Positions 44,236 to 54,723 of a stretch of DNA of 64,000 nucleotides are shown piece after piece. The stretch covers positions 1 through 64,000 of the forward strand of contig DAHUXM010000013.1 of the NCBI GenBank assembly GCA_027307165.1, written 5' to 3'. Origin of the DNA: Gemmatimonadota bacterium (GTDB lineage Bacteria > Gemmatimonadota > Gemmatimonadetes > Gemmatimonadales > Gemmatimonadaceae). The position numbers and the translations under genes were made by a program. How positions within the stretch are numbered: the first letter of the stretch is position 1; the number at the start of each line of letters is the position of its first letter. Below the pieces are notes generated by a model, which saw nothing but the letters and a program-made list of their open reading frames with translations, ran no database searches and was not told the origin of the DNA.

Positions 44236-44244
44236 AGCGGAGCG

Positions 44245-44263
44245 CCGGGAAAGGCCCGGTTTT
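44245..44263 (+). terminator. Short terminator hairpin after the barrel gene
   Basis: CCGGG, loop AAAGG, CCCGG, then TTTT. The stem is only 5 bp but the T-run and position, 9 nt past the stop, support it. Confidence 0.5.
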
Positions 44264-44290
44264 GCAAATTCCGCCATCGTCGCTGCAGGG

Positions 44291-45520
44291 CTATGCCGTA
44301 CCGCTCTCCGCGAACATCGTCGTTGCCTGCTTTACCCCCGCCACCAGCGCGTCCACGTCGCTCTCGTCGTTGTAGATGTAGAACGACGCGCGCGCGGTCG
44401 AGCTCACGCCGAGCCGGCGCATCAGCGGTTGTGCGCAGTGATGACCGGAGCGTATGCAGACGCCAGTGCTGTCCAGAATCGTCGCAAGGTCATGCGCGTG
44501 CACGTCGGCAACGTTGAACGAGATCACGCCACTGCGTTGCGCCGGCGGCGGACCGTAGATCGTGACGTCGCCCAGCTCTTCCAGACGCTGCTGCGCCAGC
44601 GCGACCAGCTTCTGCTCGTGGGCCTGGACATTTTCCATCCCGATCGCGTCCAGATATTCCACCGCCGCGGCCAGGCCGACCGCACCGGCGGAATTGGGGG
44701 TTCCCGCCTCGAACTTGTGCGGCAACGGCGCCCACGTGGTCGTCTCGTCGTGCACGAACTCGATCATGTCTCCGCCGAACTGATACGGCGGGATTCGCTC
44801 CAACAGCTCGCGTTTGGCGATGAGGCCGCCAAGTCCCATGGGCCCGCCCATCTTGTGGCCGCTGAAGGCATAGGCATCCACCCCGAGATCGTCGAACCCG
44901 ACGCGGATGTGCGGCGCCCCCTGGGCACCGTCGCACACGATCATCGCATCGCACCGGTCGCGCACCATCGCGGCTATCCGGCTCACCGGGTTCACCGTCC
45001 CCAGCGCGTTGGAGACGTGGCCAAAGGCGACCACCCGGGTTCGAGGCCCAAGCATCGAGGCCAGCATGTCGAGATCGATCTGGCCGTCCGGCGTCAGCTC
45101 GCAGATACGGAACCGGGCCCCCGTCGCCAGCGCCGCCTGCTGCCAGGTGACGAAGTTCGAGTGGTGTTCCATCGCCGTGACGACGAACTCGGCGCCTGAA
45201 CGATCGTTCTGTAGGCTAGTCGAACGGGTGTACGAAGTTGCGAGAAGATTCAGAGCTTCGGTCGTCCCGCGGGTGAAGATCAGTGTGTCGGGATCCTTGG
45301 CGCCGAGAAATGTCGCGATGCGTTTCCGGGCAAGATGATACCGCTCCGTAGCATCCACCGAGAGTGAGTAGGCACCCCGGTGGGGGTTGGCGTAGCTGCG
45401 CTCGTAGTAGTCACGGATCGCGTCCAGCACGACCTTCGGTTTCTGGGCCGAAGCAGCGGAATCGAGATAGTGCAGTGCCGGATTGGCGGCCAGCAGGGGG
45501 AAGTCTGAGCGGTATGGCAT
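44291..45520 (-). CDS. sufS: Cysteine desulfurase
   Basis: A 409-aa class II cysteine desulfurase. The PLP lysine is K223 in [11 protein letters not shown], the N-terminal region has [10 protein letters not shown] and [10 protein letters not shown], and the catalytic cysteine is C362 in [11 protein letters not shown]. It takes sulfur from cysteine for Fe-S cluster building and would hand it to SufU. It is divergent from sufBCD, with 87 nt between the starts, a region that must hold both promoters. Confidence 0.95.
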   Translation of the reverse strand: MPYRSDFPLLAANPALHYLDSAASAQKPKVVLDAIRDYYERSYANPHRGAYSLSVDATERYHLARKRIATFLGAKDPDTLIFTRGTTEALNLLATSYTRSTSLQNDRSGAEFVVTAMEHHSNFVTWQQAALATGARFRICELTPDGQIDLDMLASMLGPRTRVVAFGHVSNALGTVNPVSRIAAMVRDRCDAMIVCDGAQGAPHIRVGFDDLGVDAYAFSGHKMGGPMGLGGLIAKRELLERIPPYQFGGDMIEFVHDETTTWAPLPHKFEAGTPNSAGAVGLAAAVEYLDAIGMENVQAHEQKLVALAQQRLEELGDVTIYGPPPAQRSGVISFNVADVHAHDLATILDSTGVCIRSGHHCAQPLMRRLGVSSTARASFYIYNDESDVDALVAGVKQATTMFAESGTA

Positions 45521-45607
45521 CGTTTATCTACAAAAAGCCGACAAAATCACTTACCTTTACATCAATCTACGCGAAAGTGTAGTAACGCCAAGGAGTTAGA
45601 CGCAGTA

Positions 45608-47044
<1,437 letters not shown>

Positions 47045-47125
47045 TGCCGGTCGCCAGTCCGCCATTCCCGCGAAAGCGGAAGCTTTGGGCGTCGTCATTC
47101 CCGCGAAAGCGGGAGCTTCGGGCGT

Positions 47126-47229
47126 CGTCATTCCCGCGAAAGCGGGAATCCATGTTATCGATCTCTGGATGCGATGACAGCACGAAGCTTGTCGGCAGCA
47201 GATGGATTCCCGCTTTCGCGGGAATGACG
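47126..47229. repeat. REPIN-like element, copy 3, between sufB and sufC
   Basis: Inverted REPs flank a core containing TTATCGATCTCTGGATGCG, ATGACAGCACGAAGCTT and CGGCAGCAGATGG. Partial REPs precede it (about 47065-47120). It ends 38 nt before the sufC ATG. Confidence 0.92.
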
Positions 47230-47267
47230 AGACGCTGCGCAATACATCTCCAATTCAGACACAAGTA

Positions 47268-48014
47268 ATGCTCGATATAACCGCCCTCCGTGCCGGAATC
47301 GCCGAACGCGAGATCCTCAAGGGAATCGATCTCAACATCAAGCCCGGCGAAGTGCACGCAGTCATGGGGCCCAACGGCTCCGGAAAATCCACGCTCGCGC
47401 AGGTGCTCGCCGGCAACCCCGCATACGAAGTGCTCGGCGGCTCGGCGATCTACAACGGCGAGGAATTGCTGGAGCTGGAACCCGAAGTGCGCGCACAGAA
47501 GGGAATATTCCTCGCGTTCCAGTACCCGGTCGAGATTCCCGGCGTCACCAACGCCTACTTCCTTCGCTCGGCGTACAACGAGATTCGCAAGGCGCGCGGC
47601 GAGGACGAAGTCGATCCACTCGAGTTCCTCGACCTCATCGAGGAGCGCATGAAGCTCGTGGAAATGGACGCATCGATGCTCAACCGATCGGTGAATGCCG
47701 GCTTCTCCGGCGGCGAGAAGAAGCGCAACGAGATTCTGCAGATGGCCGTGCTGCAGCCCAGGCTCGCGATCCTCGACGAGACCGATTCCGGTCTCGACAT
47801 CGACGCGCTGCGCATCGTTGCCGGTGGCGTGAACGCGTTGCGCCGCCCCGACAATGCGACGATCGTGGTGACGCACTATCAGAGGTTGCTGAACTACATC
47901 GTGCCCGATTTCGTGCACGTGCTCGCCAACGGCCGCATCGTCCGCTCCGGTGGCAAGGAGCTCGCGCTGGAGCTGGAAGAGCGCGGTTACGACTGGCTGC
48001 TCGACGCAGCATGA
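47268..48014 (+). CDS. sufC: SUF system ATPase SufC
   Basis: A 248-aa ABC-type ATPase: Walker A MGPNGSGKST (residues 33-42), NAGFSGGEKKRNEILQM as signature, AILDETDSGLD as Walker B and VVTHYQRLL as switch. It drives conformational change of the SufBC2D scaffold. The ATG at 47268 gives the usual SufC start (MLDITALRAG); the frame upstream to 47202 is only the translated REP element. It overlaps sufD by 4 nt. Confidence 0.96.
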   Translation: MLDITALRAGIAEREILKGIDLNIKPGEVHAVMGPNGSGKSTLAQVLAGNPAYEVLGGSAIYNGEELLELEPEVRAQKGIFLAFQYPVEIPGVTNAYFLRSAYNEIRKARGEDEVDPLEFLDLIEERMKLVEMDASMLNRSVNAGFSGGEKKRNEILQMAVLQPRLAILDETDSGLDIDALRIVAGGVNALRRPDNATIVVTHYQRLLNYIVPDFVHVLANGRIVRSGGKELALELEERGYDWLLDAA

Positions 48015-49408
48015 CCCAGGTCATGACTGACGCCGTTCTGGCGCAGGACTCCGAGTCGCCAGAAATCGGACGCGCTGGTGCACCGATGCCCGTCGCGACG
48101 CGCGACGCGCGCACCGCCGAATACGTGGCGCTCTTCGACGACGTCGACCGCACCAGCGAGCCGCAATGGCTCGGCGCGCAACGTCGCGCCTCGATCGAGT
48201 GCTTCGCGACACTGGGATTTCCTACCACGAAGAACGAGGACTGGCACTTCACCAGCGTGGCCTCGCTCCTCGAACAGAGTTACGCTCCCGTCGCAACGGG
48301 GTCGTTGGCGCTGGCCGAGCGCGACATCGAGCAGTTCCGTTTCGAAGGCGAATGGCAGACGCTGGTGTTCCTCAACGGGAACTTCGTCGCTCACCTGTCG
48401 GATGTCGAGGCGAGCGCCAAGCTGTACGCCGGTCCGCTGCGCCGCGCGTTGTCCGACGAACGGTACGCACGCGTGATAGAGCAGCATCATGGCGGACTCG
48501 CCGACACGCGCACGCACGCATTCACCGCGCTCAACTCTGCGTTTTCCGGCGACGGCGCGTTCGTGCACGCACCGGCCGGCACCGTGGCGCCGCGCAACGT
48601 GCATCTCATCTTCGTGTCCGATGATTCCGCCCAGGGCGCACTGCTGTCACCGCGCAACCTGATCGTGATGGAACACCACGCGGAGGCGACCGTCGTGGAG
48701 AGTTATGTCTCGCTCGGCAACGCCAACTATCTCACCAATGCGGTGACGGAAGTGTACGTCGCCGATGGCGCGCGACTCAGGCATTACAAGATCCAGCGCG
48801 AGAGCCTCCGCGCGTATCACGTCGGATCCTGGTACGCCAATCAGGGCCGCGACTGTGCCTACGAGGCATTCTCGTTCGCGGTGGGCGCCGATCTCTCGCG
48901 CACGAACATCGCGACATTGCTCGACGGCGAGGGCTCGCACGTTTCACTGGATGGACTGTATCTCGTGAATGGCGAGCAGACCGTGGATCACCAGACGAGC
49001 GTCATCCACGCGAAGGAGAGCTGCACCAGCCACGAGCTGTACAAGGGCGTCATGGACGGCGAGTCGCACGCGGTATTCAATGGCAAGGTGTACGTCCGCC
49101 CCGAAGCACAGAAGACCGACGGCAAGCAGAGCAACAACAATCTGCTTCTCTCGGAAGGTGCGCGCGTCGATACCAAGCCACAACTCGAGATCTACGCCGA
49201 CGACGTCAAGTGCACGCACGGCGCCACGATCGGACCGGTCGATTCGACGGCGTTGTTCTACCTCAAGAGTCGCGGCATCGGGCCTGAGATAGCGCTGCGG
49301 TTGCTCACCTACGCATTCGCGGCCGAAGTGCTGGAAGAGTTGACGATCCCCGCAGTGCGCGACGAGCTGGAGAAGCTCGCGTTCGAGCGGTTCGCTGTGG
49401 GTGCGTAG
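48011..49408 (+). CDS. sufD: Fe-S cluster assembly protein SufD
   Basis: A 465-aa protein of the SufB/SufD beta-helix family: GFPTTKNEDWHFTSVASLL, LVFLNGNFVAHLSD, NLIVMEHHAEATVVESYVSL, DGLYLVNGEQTVDHQTSVIH, SNNNLLLSEGARVDTKPQLEI (shown in part), ALFYLKSRGIGPEIALRLLT. It is the partner of SufB in the scaffold. It overlaps sufC by ATGA. The first ~30 residues are unusually variable, and an internal ATG (residue 4 or 28) may be the true start. Confidence 0.95.
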   Translation: MTQVMTDAVLAQDSESPEIGRAGAPMPVATRDARTAEYVALFDDVDRTSEPQWLGAQRRASIECFATLGFPTTKNEDWHFTSVASLLEQSYAPVATGSLALAERDIEQFRFEGEWQTLVFLNGNFVAHLSDVEASAKLYAGPLRRALSDERYARVIEQHHGGLADTRTHAFTALNSAFSGDGAFVHAPAGTVAPRNVHLIFVSDDSAQGALLSPRNLIVMEHHAEATVVESYVSLGNANYLTNAVTEVYVADGARLRHYKIQRESLRAYHVGSWYANQGRDCAYEAFSFAVGADLSRTNIATLLDGEGSHVSLDGLYLVNGEQTVDHQTSVIHAKESCTSHELYKGVMDGESHAVFNGKVYVRPEAQKTDGKQSNNNLLLSEGARVDTKPQLEIYADDVKCTHGATIGPVDSTALFYLKSRGIGPEIALRLLTYAFAAEVLEELTIPAVRDELEKLAFERFAVGA

Positions 49409-49416
49409 CGAATCGT

Positions 49417-49520
49417 CGTCATTCCCGCGAAAGCGGGAACCCATGTTATCGATCTCCAGGTGAGATGATAGCACGAAGCTGGTCGGCAGCAAATGGATCC
49501 CCGCTTTCGCGGGGATGACG
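49417..49520. repeat. REPIN-like element, copy 4, after sufD
   Basis: Inverted REPs flank a core TTATCGATCTCCAGGTGAG, ATGATAGCACGAAGCTGG and CGGCAGCAAATGG. Both palindromes have diverged by a base (GGGAACCC; GGATCCCC), as in an older copy. Confidence 0.9.
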
Positions 49521-49570
49521 AGCCAAGGGAGAGCTTACGTGGGAACGACGACTTCCAACTCGTTCCCGAG

Positions 49571-50080
49571 CTACCTCAGACTCAACGCCCAGTACGCCGC
49601 GCCGCCGACGATCACCACGACGGCCGCCAGGACGAGCGGCATCATCTTGAGGCCGCTTGACGGCTGCTGAATCTCCGGCGCGTTCGGCTGGCCCGGAAAT
49701 GTCAGCGTAGGACGTCTGCCGTCCACCGTGGCCGGACGATCCACCGGGGTCGCGATCTTCATCGCGACCGGAAGCCGCTCTCGTGTGAAGATGAACTTCA
49801 TCGACCCGACCAGGAACGTCGAGCCTTCATGGAGAGGCTGCGGAGCGAGCACCGGCATCGAGTTCATCACCGTGGTGGTCGACCCGACAGGATGCAGAAC
49901 GAAGGCGTCGCCTTCCTGCCGGATCTCCGCGTGATGGCGCGATACAGCCACCTCGTTGACGGTGATGTCGCACGCCGTCTCCCGCCCGATCGAGAGCGGA
50001 TGATCCGCGGGGATCGGGTACGCCTTGTGCTCGTAGGCGTGAATCAGATAGGGCGTGCCTGCCGCTTTCGCTTCCGACAT
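49571..50080 (-). CDS. FHA-domain protein with C-terminal membrane anchor
   Basis: About 169 aa from the ATG at 50080 (MSEAKAAGTPYLIHAYEHKA); an upstream ATG at 50167 is in frame. Residues ~25-105 are an FHA domain: SIGRETACDITVNEVAVSRHHAEIRQ (shown in part) and HPVGSTTTVMNSMPV hold the G-R, S-R-H and phosphothreonine-loop features. A Pro-rich linker leads to a C-terminal helix (MMPLVLAAVVVIVGGAAYWAL). It would bind phosphothreonine proteins at the inner membrane face; no kinase is adjacent. Confidence 0.85.
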   Translation of the reverse strand: MSEAKAAGTPYLIHAYEHKAYPIPADHPLSIGRETACDITVNEVAVSRHHAEIRQEGDAFVLHPVGSTTTVMNSMPVLAPQPLHEGSTFLVGSMKFIFTRERLPVAMKIATPVDRPATVDGRRPTLTFPGQPNAPEIQQPSSGLKMMPLVLAAVVVIVGGAAYWALSLR

Positions 50081-50230
50081 TGTCAAGTCTGACGATCCTG
50101 GTTCTGCAAAGGGCACACCGGAGCCGGTCGGTCCGGCCCTTCCGTCGCTATCGGCAAGTATCGTCACGCAGCGACCGACCTGTCAGCATGCGATCACGCA
50201 TTCCGCGATTGCGGCGCCATCCGGGCGGGA

Positions 50231-50752
50231 TCAGGATGCGAATGGATTGTCCGAGAGATGCTCATCCACGATGTACCAGTGCCCGCCTCGCAGCACGAAT
50301 ACGGCGGTCCAGGCGCCCCCGATCACGTGCGGCAGTCCACTGGGTTGTCGGTGCGGTATCCTGTACGTTGCGGTCATAACGGCCACTCCTGGGGCAAGTA
50401 CGTCGATGTGCATCGCGGTCCACTCCACGTGCGCATCGCGCATATTCTGCCCGACATTGGTCCAGAATGCCTGGATGCCAGCCCGGAGCGAATCCCGCGA
50501 CGTCGTGATCCGCCCGCCACTGGCCGACAGGATCGGTCCGGTGGGGGCGTACAGGGCCATGAGGTTCCCGGGAACGTCCGGGCGGGTGAAGTCGTAGGCC
50601 GCCTCGACCTCGGTCCTGATCGCCCGTTGCGCCGCAATGCGCTGGATGGCGGTCACTCCTGGTGCGGACCCGGAGGAGCAGCCTGGTGCGGCCAGTCCGG
50701 CTAGTCCGGCCAGTCCCGCGAGGGCTGCGATCTTCGCCAGATTTCGGATCAT
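50231..50752 (-). CDS. DUF4440/SnoaL-like lipoprotein
   Basis: A 173-aa protein with a lipoprotein signal (IAALAGLAGLAGLAAPGCSS). The mature part is an NTF2-fold DUF4440 domain: RTEVEAAYDFTRPDVPGNLMALYA, ITTSRDSLRAGIQAFWTNV, GAWTAVFVLRGGHWYIVDEHLS. It would sit on the membrane surface. The start at 50752 coincides with the signal peptide; the longer frame overlaps the divergent gene. It resembles the edge gene at 1-496 in fold. Confidence 0.82.
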   Translation of the reverse strand: MIRNLAKIAALAGLAGLAGLAAPGCSSGSAPGVTAIQRIAAQRAIRTEVEAAYDFTRPDVPGNLMALYAPTGPILSASGGRITTSRDSLRAGIQAFWTNVGQNMRDAHVEWTAMHIDVLAPGVAVMTATYRIPHRQPSGLPHVIGGAWTAVFVLRGGHWYIVDEHLSDNPFAS

Positions 50753-50830
50753 GAGGATGGAACCTTGGTTTGGACCGGGGGTTGAGTACGCGGGTCGAAA
50801 TATGGTCGAAGGACGTCCGCTGGAGGACAC

Positions 50831-51436
50831 ATGCGTTACGGGTCGCTGTTCGCTTCCGCCGCGGTGCTGTTGAGCGTTGCCGCGTGCAAGGGAAAGGACG
50901 CCAGAATGAGCGATGATCTGGCGAAGGACCTGGCTACTGCCAAGACAAACGATGTGCTGGCACTCGCACCCCACGCTGGTGTGCAGACAGTCGTGTCTCC
51001 CGAGGAACTGTCGCCGCAGGGACGTGCGAAACTTCGATCGTCGAGCAAATCGACGCGACTGGTCAGCAGTCGCGTGACGCATCGTGATGTGACGCCGTCA
51101 CCGGCTGCTGCGCTTCCGCCACTCCCCGTGGCCACTACCACGTCCGAGCCCGCGACCACCAGTTCCGATGTAGCCTCCGCGACTCCCGCTCCGGTGGATC
51201 AGCCAGCTGTCCCTACGCCGCGCCCGCAACCCGTCGACGTTTCCTATCCATCGGGTGAGTCGTCGGGATCGACGCATAGCGGTGGTGGGCTCGCCGGAAT
51301 CATCGGCGCGATCGGCGGTGCAATTTTACGTGGCGGAGTGGTCGACGGCGATCACTGCGATCCTCGCGGACGTCACGGCCGCGGTGGCACTATCTTGATC
51401 AACCAGCGCGGTCCAATCCTTCGTGGCAATTACTAA
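50831..51436 (+). CDS. Lipoprotein, Pro/Thr/Ser-rich
   Basis: A 201-aa protein with a lipobox (AVLLSVAAC, Cys 19). The next ~40 residues (KGKDARMSDDLAKDLATAKT) resemble the start of the following gene's product, which suggests a related pair. The middle is Pro/Thr/Ser-rich and disordered, followed by a glycine-zipper-like GGGLAGIIGAIGGAILRGG and a short basic end. No function known. Confidence 0.68.
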   Translation: MRYGSLFASAAVLLSVAACKGKDARMSDDLAKDLATAKTNDVLALAPHAGVQTVVSPEELSPQGRAKLRSSSKSTRLVSSRVTHRDVTPSPAAALPPLPVATTTSEPATTSSDVASATPAPVDQPAVPTPRPQPVDVSYPSGESSGSTHSGGGLAGIIGAIGGAILRGGVVDGDHCDPRGRHGRGGTILINQRGPILRGNY

Positions 51437-51453
51437 GCGAACCTAATAACTCA

Positions 51454-52383
51454 ATGAGATCAATCCGTCCCGCGGCGATCTGTGCAATAGCGCTGCTCGC
51501 CGCCGCTGCGTGCAACAAGAGCGACAATAAATCAGCCCAGGATCCACTGGCGCAGGACTCGTCACTCTCGCGCGATCTCCAGCTCGCGAACAACGATACG
51601 GCCGCGCAGCCGCAGCTCAAGGACGTTCCCACAACACCGCCGCCAGCGCCGCCCCGTGCCGCGGTAGTCGAGAAAAAGCGCGTCGCCGTCGCGCCGCCGC
51701 CGCGCAGGCGCACTCCCGCGCCGGAGCCAAAGGCGCCGGCAGTCGCTCAGGCGCCCGCACCGGTCACCACACCGTCCGGTAACACAGTCGTCAAGGCGCC
51801 TTCGACCGCCGCCAACACCGAGGGGAGAGTGGGAGTCGTATCAGCGGGCACCAATCTCTCGCTCAGCTCCGGACAGCGCGTCTGCACCAACACCAACAGC
51901 GTCGGCGACCGCATAACGGCGACGCTCGCCGAGGCCGTGTCGGGATCCAACGGCGTCGTGATTCCAGCGGGTGCAACGGCGGTTCTGGAAATCACTTCGC
52001 TCGGCCGAAGCAATCAGGCCGGCGAGAACATGAACATCGGCCTGGTCGTGCGCTCGATCACGTACGGCGGCAAGACCTATCCTGTGAATGGCCAGATCGT
52101 CAGTGCCGCCGTCGAAAAGGTGAAGGCGGCCGATAACAACGACGCGACCAAGGTGGCCGGCGGTGCGGTCGTGGGTGCGATTCTCGGACGCATACTCGGC
52201 GGCCGGTCCAAGACCAAGGGCACGATCATCGGTGCCGCCGGCGGCGCCGCGGCGGGCGCAGTACTGGCACACCAGACCGAGAAGTACGACGCGTGCCTGC
52301 CGAGTGGCGGCCAGGTGGTCGTGAAGCTGGATTCGCCAATGTCGATTCAGAACGGCACCGGAACGACAAACGGCGTGATCTGA
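51454..52383 (+). CDS. Glycine-zipper lipoprotein
   Basis: A 309-aa protein with a lipobox (ALLAAAACNK). A disordered Pro/Ala/Lys region (residues ~60-110) leads to a beta domain (RVCTNTNSVGDRITATLAEAV, GVVIPAGATAVLEITSLG) like those in TrbI/YmgG-type proteins. A glycine zipper follows at about 225-270 (KVAGGAVVGAILGRILGGRS, GAAGGAAAGAVLAHQ). Such segments associate with membranes. It starts 17 nt after the previous lipoprotein gene, so both are probably one unit. Confidence 0.75.
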   Translation: MRSIRPAAICAIALLAAAACNKSDNKSAQDPLAQDSSLSRDLQLANNDTAAQPQLKDVPTTPPPAPPRAAVVEKKRVAVAPPPRRRTPAPEPKAPAVAQAPAPVTTPSGNTVVKAPSTAANTEGRVGVVSAGTNLSLSSGQRVCTNTNSVGDRITATLAEAVSGSNGVVIPAGATAVLEITSLGRSNQAGENMNIGLVVRSITYGGKTYPVNGQIVSAAVEKVKAADNNDATKVAGGAVVGAILGRILGGRSKTKGTIIGAAGGAAAGAVLAHQTEKYDACLPSGGQVVVKLDSPMSIQNGTGTTNGVI

Positions 52384-52431
52384 CGGTTCGCCCGTCGCGT
52401 CGCAGGAGACATCGATGCTACGCACGCGTAA

Positions 52432-52451
52432 GGCGCGGATGTATCCGCGCC
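52432..52451. repeat. Dispersed palindrome, second copy
   Basis: GGCGCGGATGTATCCGCGCC identical to 16162-16181, followed by TGGTCCC in both. A region resembling (CCCGTCGCGTCGC) precedes both copies. Confidence 0.8.
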
Positions 52452-52479
52452 TGGTCCCTCTACGTGCAATCGAAATTGG

Positions 52480-53358
52480 ATGACCGCCTGTAACCCCGTT
52501 ACCACAGCGATGCACGGTAAGATCTGTGTCATCACCGGCGCAAACACGGGCATCGGCAAGGCCGCCGCCGCGGCACTCGCGGCGCTCGGCGCGCGAATCG
52601 TGATGGTATGCCGCGACAGAGCCAGGGGCGAGCGTGCTCTTGAAGAGATCGCGGCAGCGGCACTGAAGGGCGGACACGGCGGCAGTGCGGAGCTGTCCAT
52701 TGCCGATCTCTCGTCACAATCGGACATACGCTCCATTGCAGCGGCAATTCTCACCGCGCATCCCCGGATCGACGTACTGGTCAACAATGCCGGCGTTGCG
52801 CTCAAGCATCGCGAGTTGACGGTAGACGGCATCGAGCGCACGTTCGCGGTGAACTATCTCGCGTATTTCATGCTCGCCAATCTGCTGCTTCCAGGATTGC
52901 GTGCCGCCGGTAGCGCCCGGATCGTCAATGTCTCATCTGGTGCGCATCGGCGGGGCAGGCTCGACTTCGACAATCTCCAGGGTGAACGCAGCTACAGCAA
53001 CATTCGCATGTATTCCGATAGCAAGCTGGAGGACTTGATGTTCACGTACGCACTTGCGCGCAGGCTCGCAGGAACCGGCGTCACGGTGAACGCGTTGCAT
53101 CCAGGGGTAGTTGCGACGGAGATATGGCGGGAGGTTCCCATCCTCGATTTTCTGAGCCGATGGCTCATGCTCTCGCCGGAGAAAGGCGCGCGCACCACGG
53201 TGTATCTTGCCGCGTCGCCTGATGTGGAAGGCGTGACGGGGCAGTACTTTGACAAGTGCAAGCCGGTTGGGACAAGTGCATTGAGTAACGACGTGGCGCT
53301 GCAGGAAAGGCTGTGGACGACGAGCGTGGCACTTACCGGCGTTGGCGCGGAAATCTGA
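52480..53358 (+). CDS. SDR-family oxidoreductase, retinol dehydrogenase-like
   Basis: A 292-aa short-chain dehydrogenase: TGANTGIGKAAA, CRDRARGERAL, NNAGVALKHRELTVDGIERT with FAVNYLAYFMLANLLL, NVSSGAHRR, the catalytic Y-S-D-S-K in IRMYSDSKLEDLM, and LHPGVVATEIWR. This is the RDH-like branch that acts on lipid-type alcohols or ketones; the substrate is unknown. An internal ATG at 52510 (MHGKICVITG) is an alternative start. Confidence 0.9.
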   Translation: MTACNPVTTAMHGKICVITGANTGIGKAAAAALAALGARIVMVCRDRARGERALEEIAAAALKGGHGGSAELSIADLSSQSDIRSIAAAILTAHPRIDVLVNNAGVALKHRELTVDGIERTFAVNYLAYFMLANLLLPGLRAAGSARIVNVSSGAHRRGRLDFDNLQGERSYSNIRMYSDSKLEDLMFTYALARRLAGTGVTVNALHPGVVATEIWREVPILDFLSRWLMLSPEKGARTTVYLAASPDVEGVTGQYFDKCKPVGTSALSNDVALQERLWTTSVALTGVGAEI

Positions 53359-53364
53359 CCGTAC

Positions 53365-54000
53365 ATGAGAAGTCCGCTCGAAATTGCGCAAAGAAATGCG
53401 ATGATCGTTGCACTGGTCGCGATGGCCGGATGTGGCGCGAGCATACGTCCACTTCCTCCGCTACCCGCTCCCGTGCCGGAGTCATATCCATCCGGCGGAA
53501 CGGCAAGGGTGCCGGCGGACGCCGACGACACATCCTACTTCGATGCCAATCCGCTGATGGTTCCCGTGGAGGGGGTTCAGCCGAGCGGCGTTTCGGACAG
53601 CTTCAACGACCGGCGCGATAATGGAAGGACCCATCGCGCGAGTGACATTCTGGTTCCCAAGGGGACGAGAGTGGTGGCCGCCGAGTCCGGTACGATCATG
53701 CGGCTGAGCAGGAATGCGCTGGGCGGGATCACCATCTACATGATGGATGAAACGGGCCGGTTCATATTCTATTATGCCCATCTCGAAGGATACGCGGACG
53801 GACTGGCAGCGAACGAGCATGTCTCGCAGGGCGAACTGCTCGGTTATGTTGGTATGACGGGAAACGCGCCGGTGCCGCATCTGCACTTTCAGGTAATGCG
53901 GCGCGATCCCGATCGGCACGATTACTGGAACAGTCCGGCGGTCGACGTCAAACCGTTCTTTACAATTCCTGGACAGGTGCGCGCGAGCAATGAACAGTAA
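53365..54000 (+). CDS. M23-family peptidase-like lipoprotein
   Basis: A 211-aa protein with a lipobox (IVALVAMAGCGA). The LytM-type domain covers residues ~75-200: DNGRTHRASDILVPKGTRVVA with the H-x3-D zinc ligands, YYAHLEGYADGLAANEHVSQG, and PVPHLHFQVM with the H-x-H motif. These ligands indicate an active peptidoglycan hydrolase acting in the periplasm. It overlaps yhbY by 11 nt. Confidence 0.9.
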   Translation: MRSPLEIAQRNAMIVALVAMAGCGASIRPLPPLPAPVPESYPSGGTARVPADADDTSYFDANPLMVPVEGVQPSGVSDSFNDRRDNGRTHRASDILVPKGTRVVAAESGTIMRLSRNALGGITIYMMDETGRFIFYYAHLEGYADGLAANEHVSQGELLGYVGMTGNAPVPHLHFQVMRRDPDRHDYWNSPAVDVKPFFTIPGQVRASNEQ

Positions 54001-54289
54001 GGAGCGAGCGAATCTGCGCGCCGAGGCGCAGCGATTGAGTCCGCTGGTTCACGTCGGGCACGGCGGAGTCACCGACGCGATCGTCAAGACGATGGACGAC
54101 GTGCTTCGAACGCACGAGCTCGTGAAGGTGGATATCAGCCGCAACCTGAGTGCGCCTATCAAGGAAGTCGCCGGCGCGCTCGCCGACGCGACTGGCGCCG
54201 AGGTGGTGCAGGTGATCGGGCGAAAAGCGACGTTCTTCAGGGACAATCCGGAGCTGGAGTGGAAGGGCAACGTCCCGCCCTGGCGTTGA
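53990..54289 (+). CDS. yhbY: YhbY-family RNA-binding protein (CRM domain)
   Basis: A 99-aa protein matching Yhb[38 protein letters not shown], and [18 protein letters not shown]. The CRM domain contacts ribosomal RNA, and YhbY is linked to 50S assembly. It starts inside the end of the peptidase gene (11-nt overlap). Confidence 0.93.
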   Translation: MNSKERANLRAEAQRLSPLVHVGHGGVTDAIVKTMDDVLRTHELVKVDISRNLSAPIKEVAGALADATGAEVVQVIGRKATFFRDNPELEWKGNVPPWR

Positions 54290-54362
54290 AATCTGGTCCC
54301 CCGGGCCTATCTTTCTTAGGATTGACCAATCGCTTCATAGAAGGCCGAACCAACCCCTTGAA

Positions 54363-54626
54363 ATGCCCTACGTAATTACTGAAGCCTGCATCGGCGTAAA
54401 GGACCGTGCTTGCGTCGACGTCTGCCCCGTGGATTGCATCTACGAGGGCGAGAAGCAGCTATATATCCATCCGGATGAATGCATCGATTGCGGTGCATGC
54501 GAGCCGGAATGCCCCGTGACTGCCATTTTCCCGGAAGAAGACGTTCCGCAGAACTTGCGATCGTACATCGCGCTCAACGCGGACGTGTTCAAGGGGCCCA
54601 ATCCACCCGGAAAGCCTCAACGGTAG
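54363..54626 (+). CDS. 7Fe-type ferredoxin
   Basis: An 87-aa ferredoxin close to Azotobacter FdI. Cysteines at 9, 17, 21 and 25 and at 40, 43, 46 and 50 lie in [15 protein letters not shown] and [14 protein letters not shown]. Relative to FdI, C11 is absent while C9/C17/C50 could hold a [3Fe-4S] and C21/C40/C43/C46 a [4Fe-4S] cluster. It is a low-potential cytoplasmic electron carrier. A terminator follows. Confidence 0.93.
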   Translation: MPYVITEACIGVKDRACVDVCPVDCIYEGEKQLYIHPDECIDCGACEPECPVTAIFPEEDVPQNLRSYIALNADVFKGPNPPGKPQR

Positions 54627-54650
54627 AGCCGTCTTTCTTCGTATTTGCAG

Positions 54651-54669
54651 GGCGCCTTCGGGCGCCTTT
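54651..54669 (+). terminator. Terminator after the ferredoxin gene
   Basis: GGCGCC, UUCG-type loop TTCG, GGCGCC, then TTT. The tetraloop and position, 24 nt past the stop, make it a good intrinsic terminator. Confidence 0.8.
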
Positions 54670-54723
54670 GCTGTTCCCGGGCTCGTCTCAGCATCCCCAA
54701 CGCACTCCCCATTCGGAAGTCAG

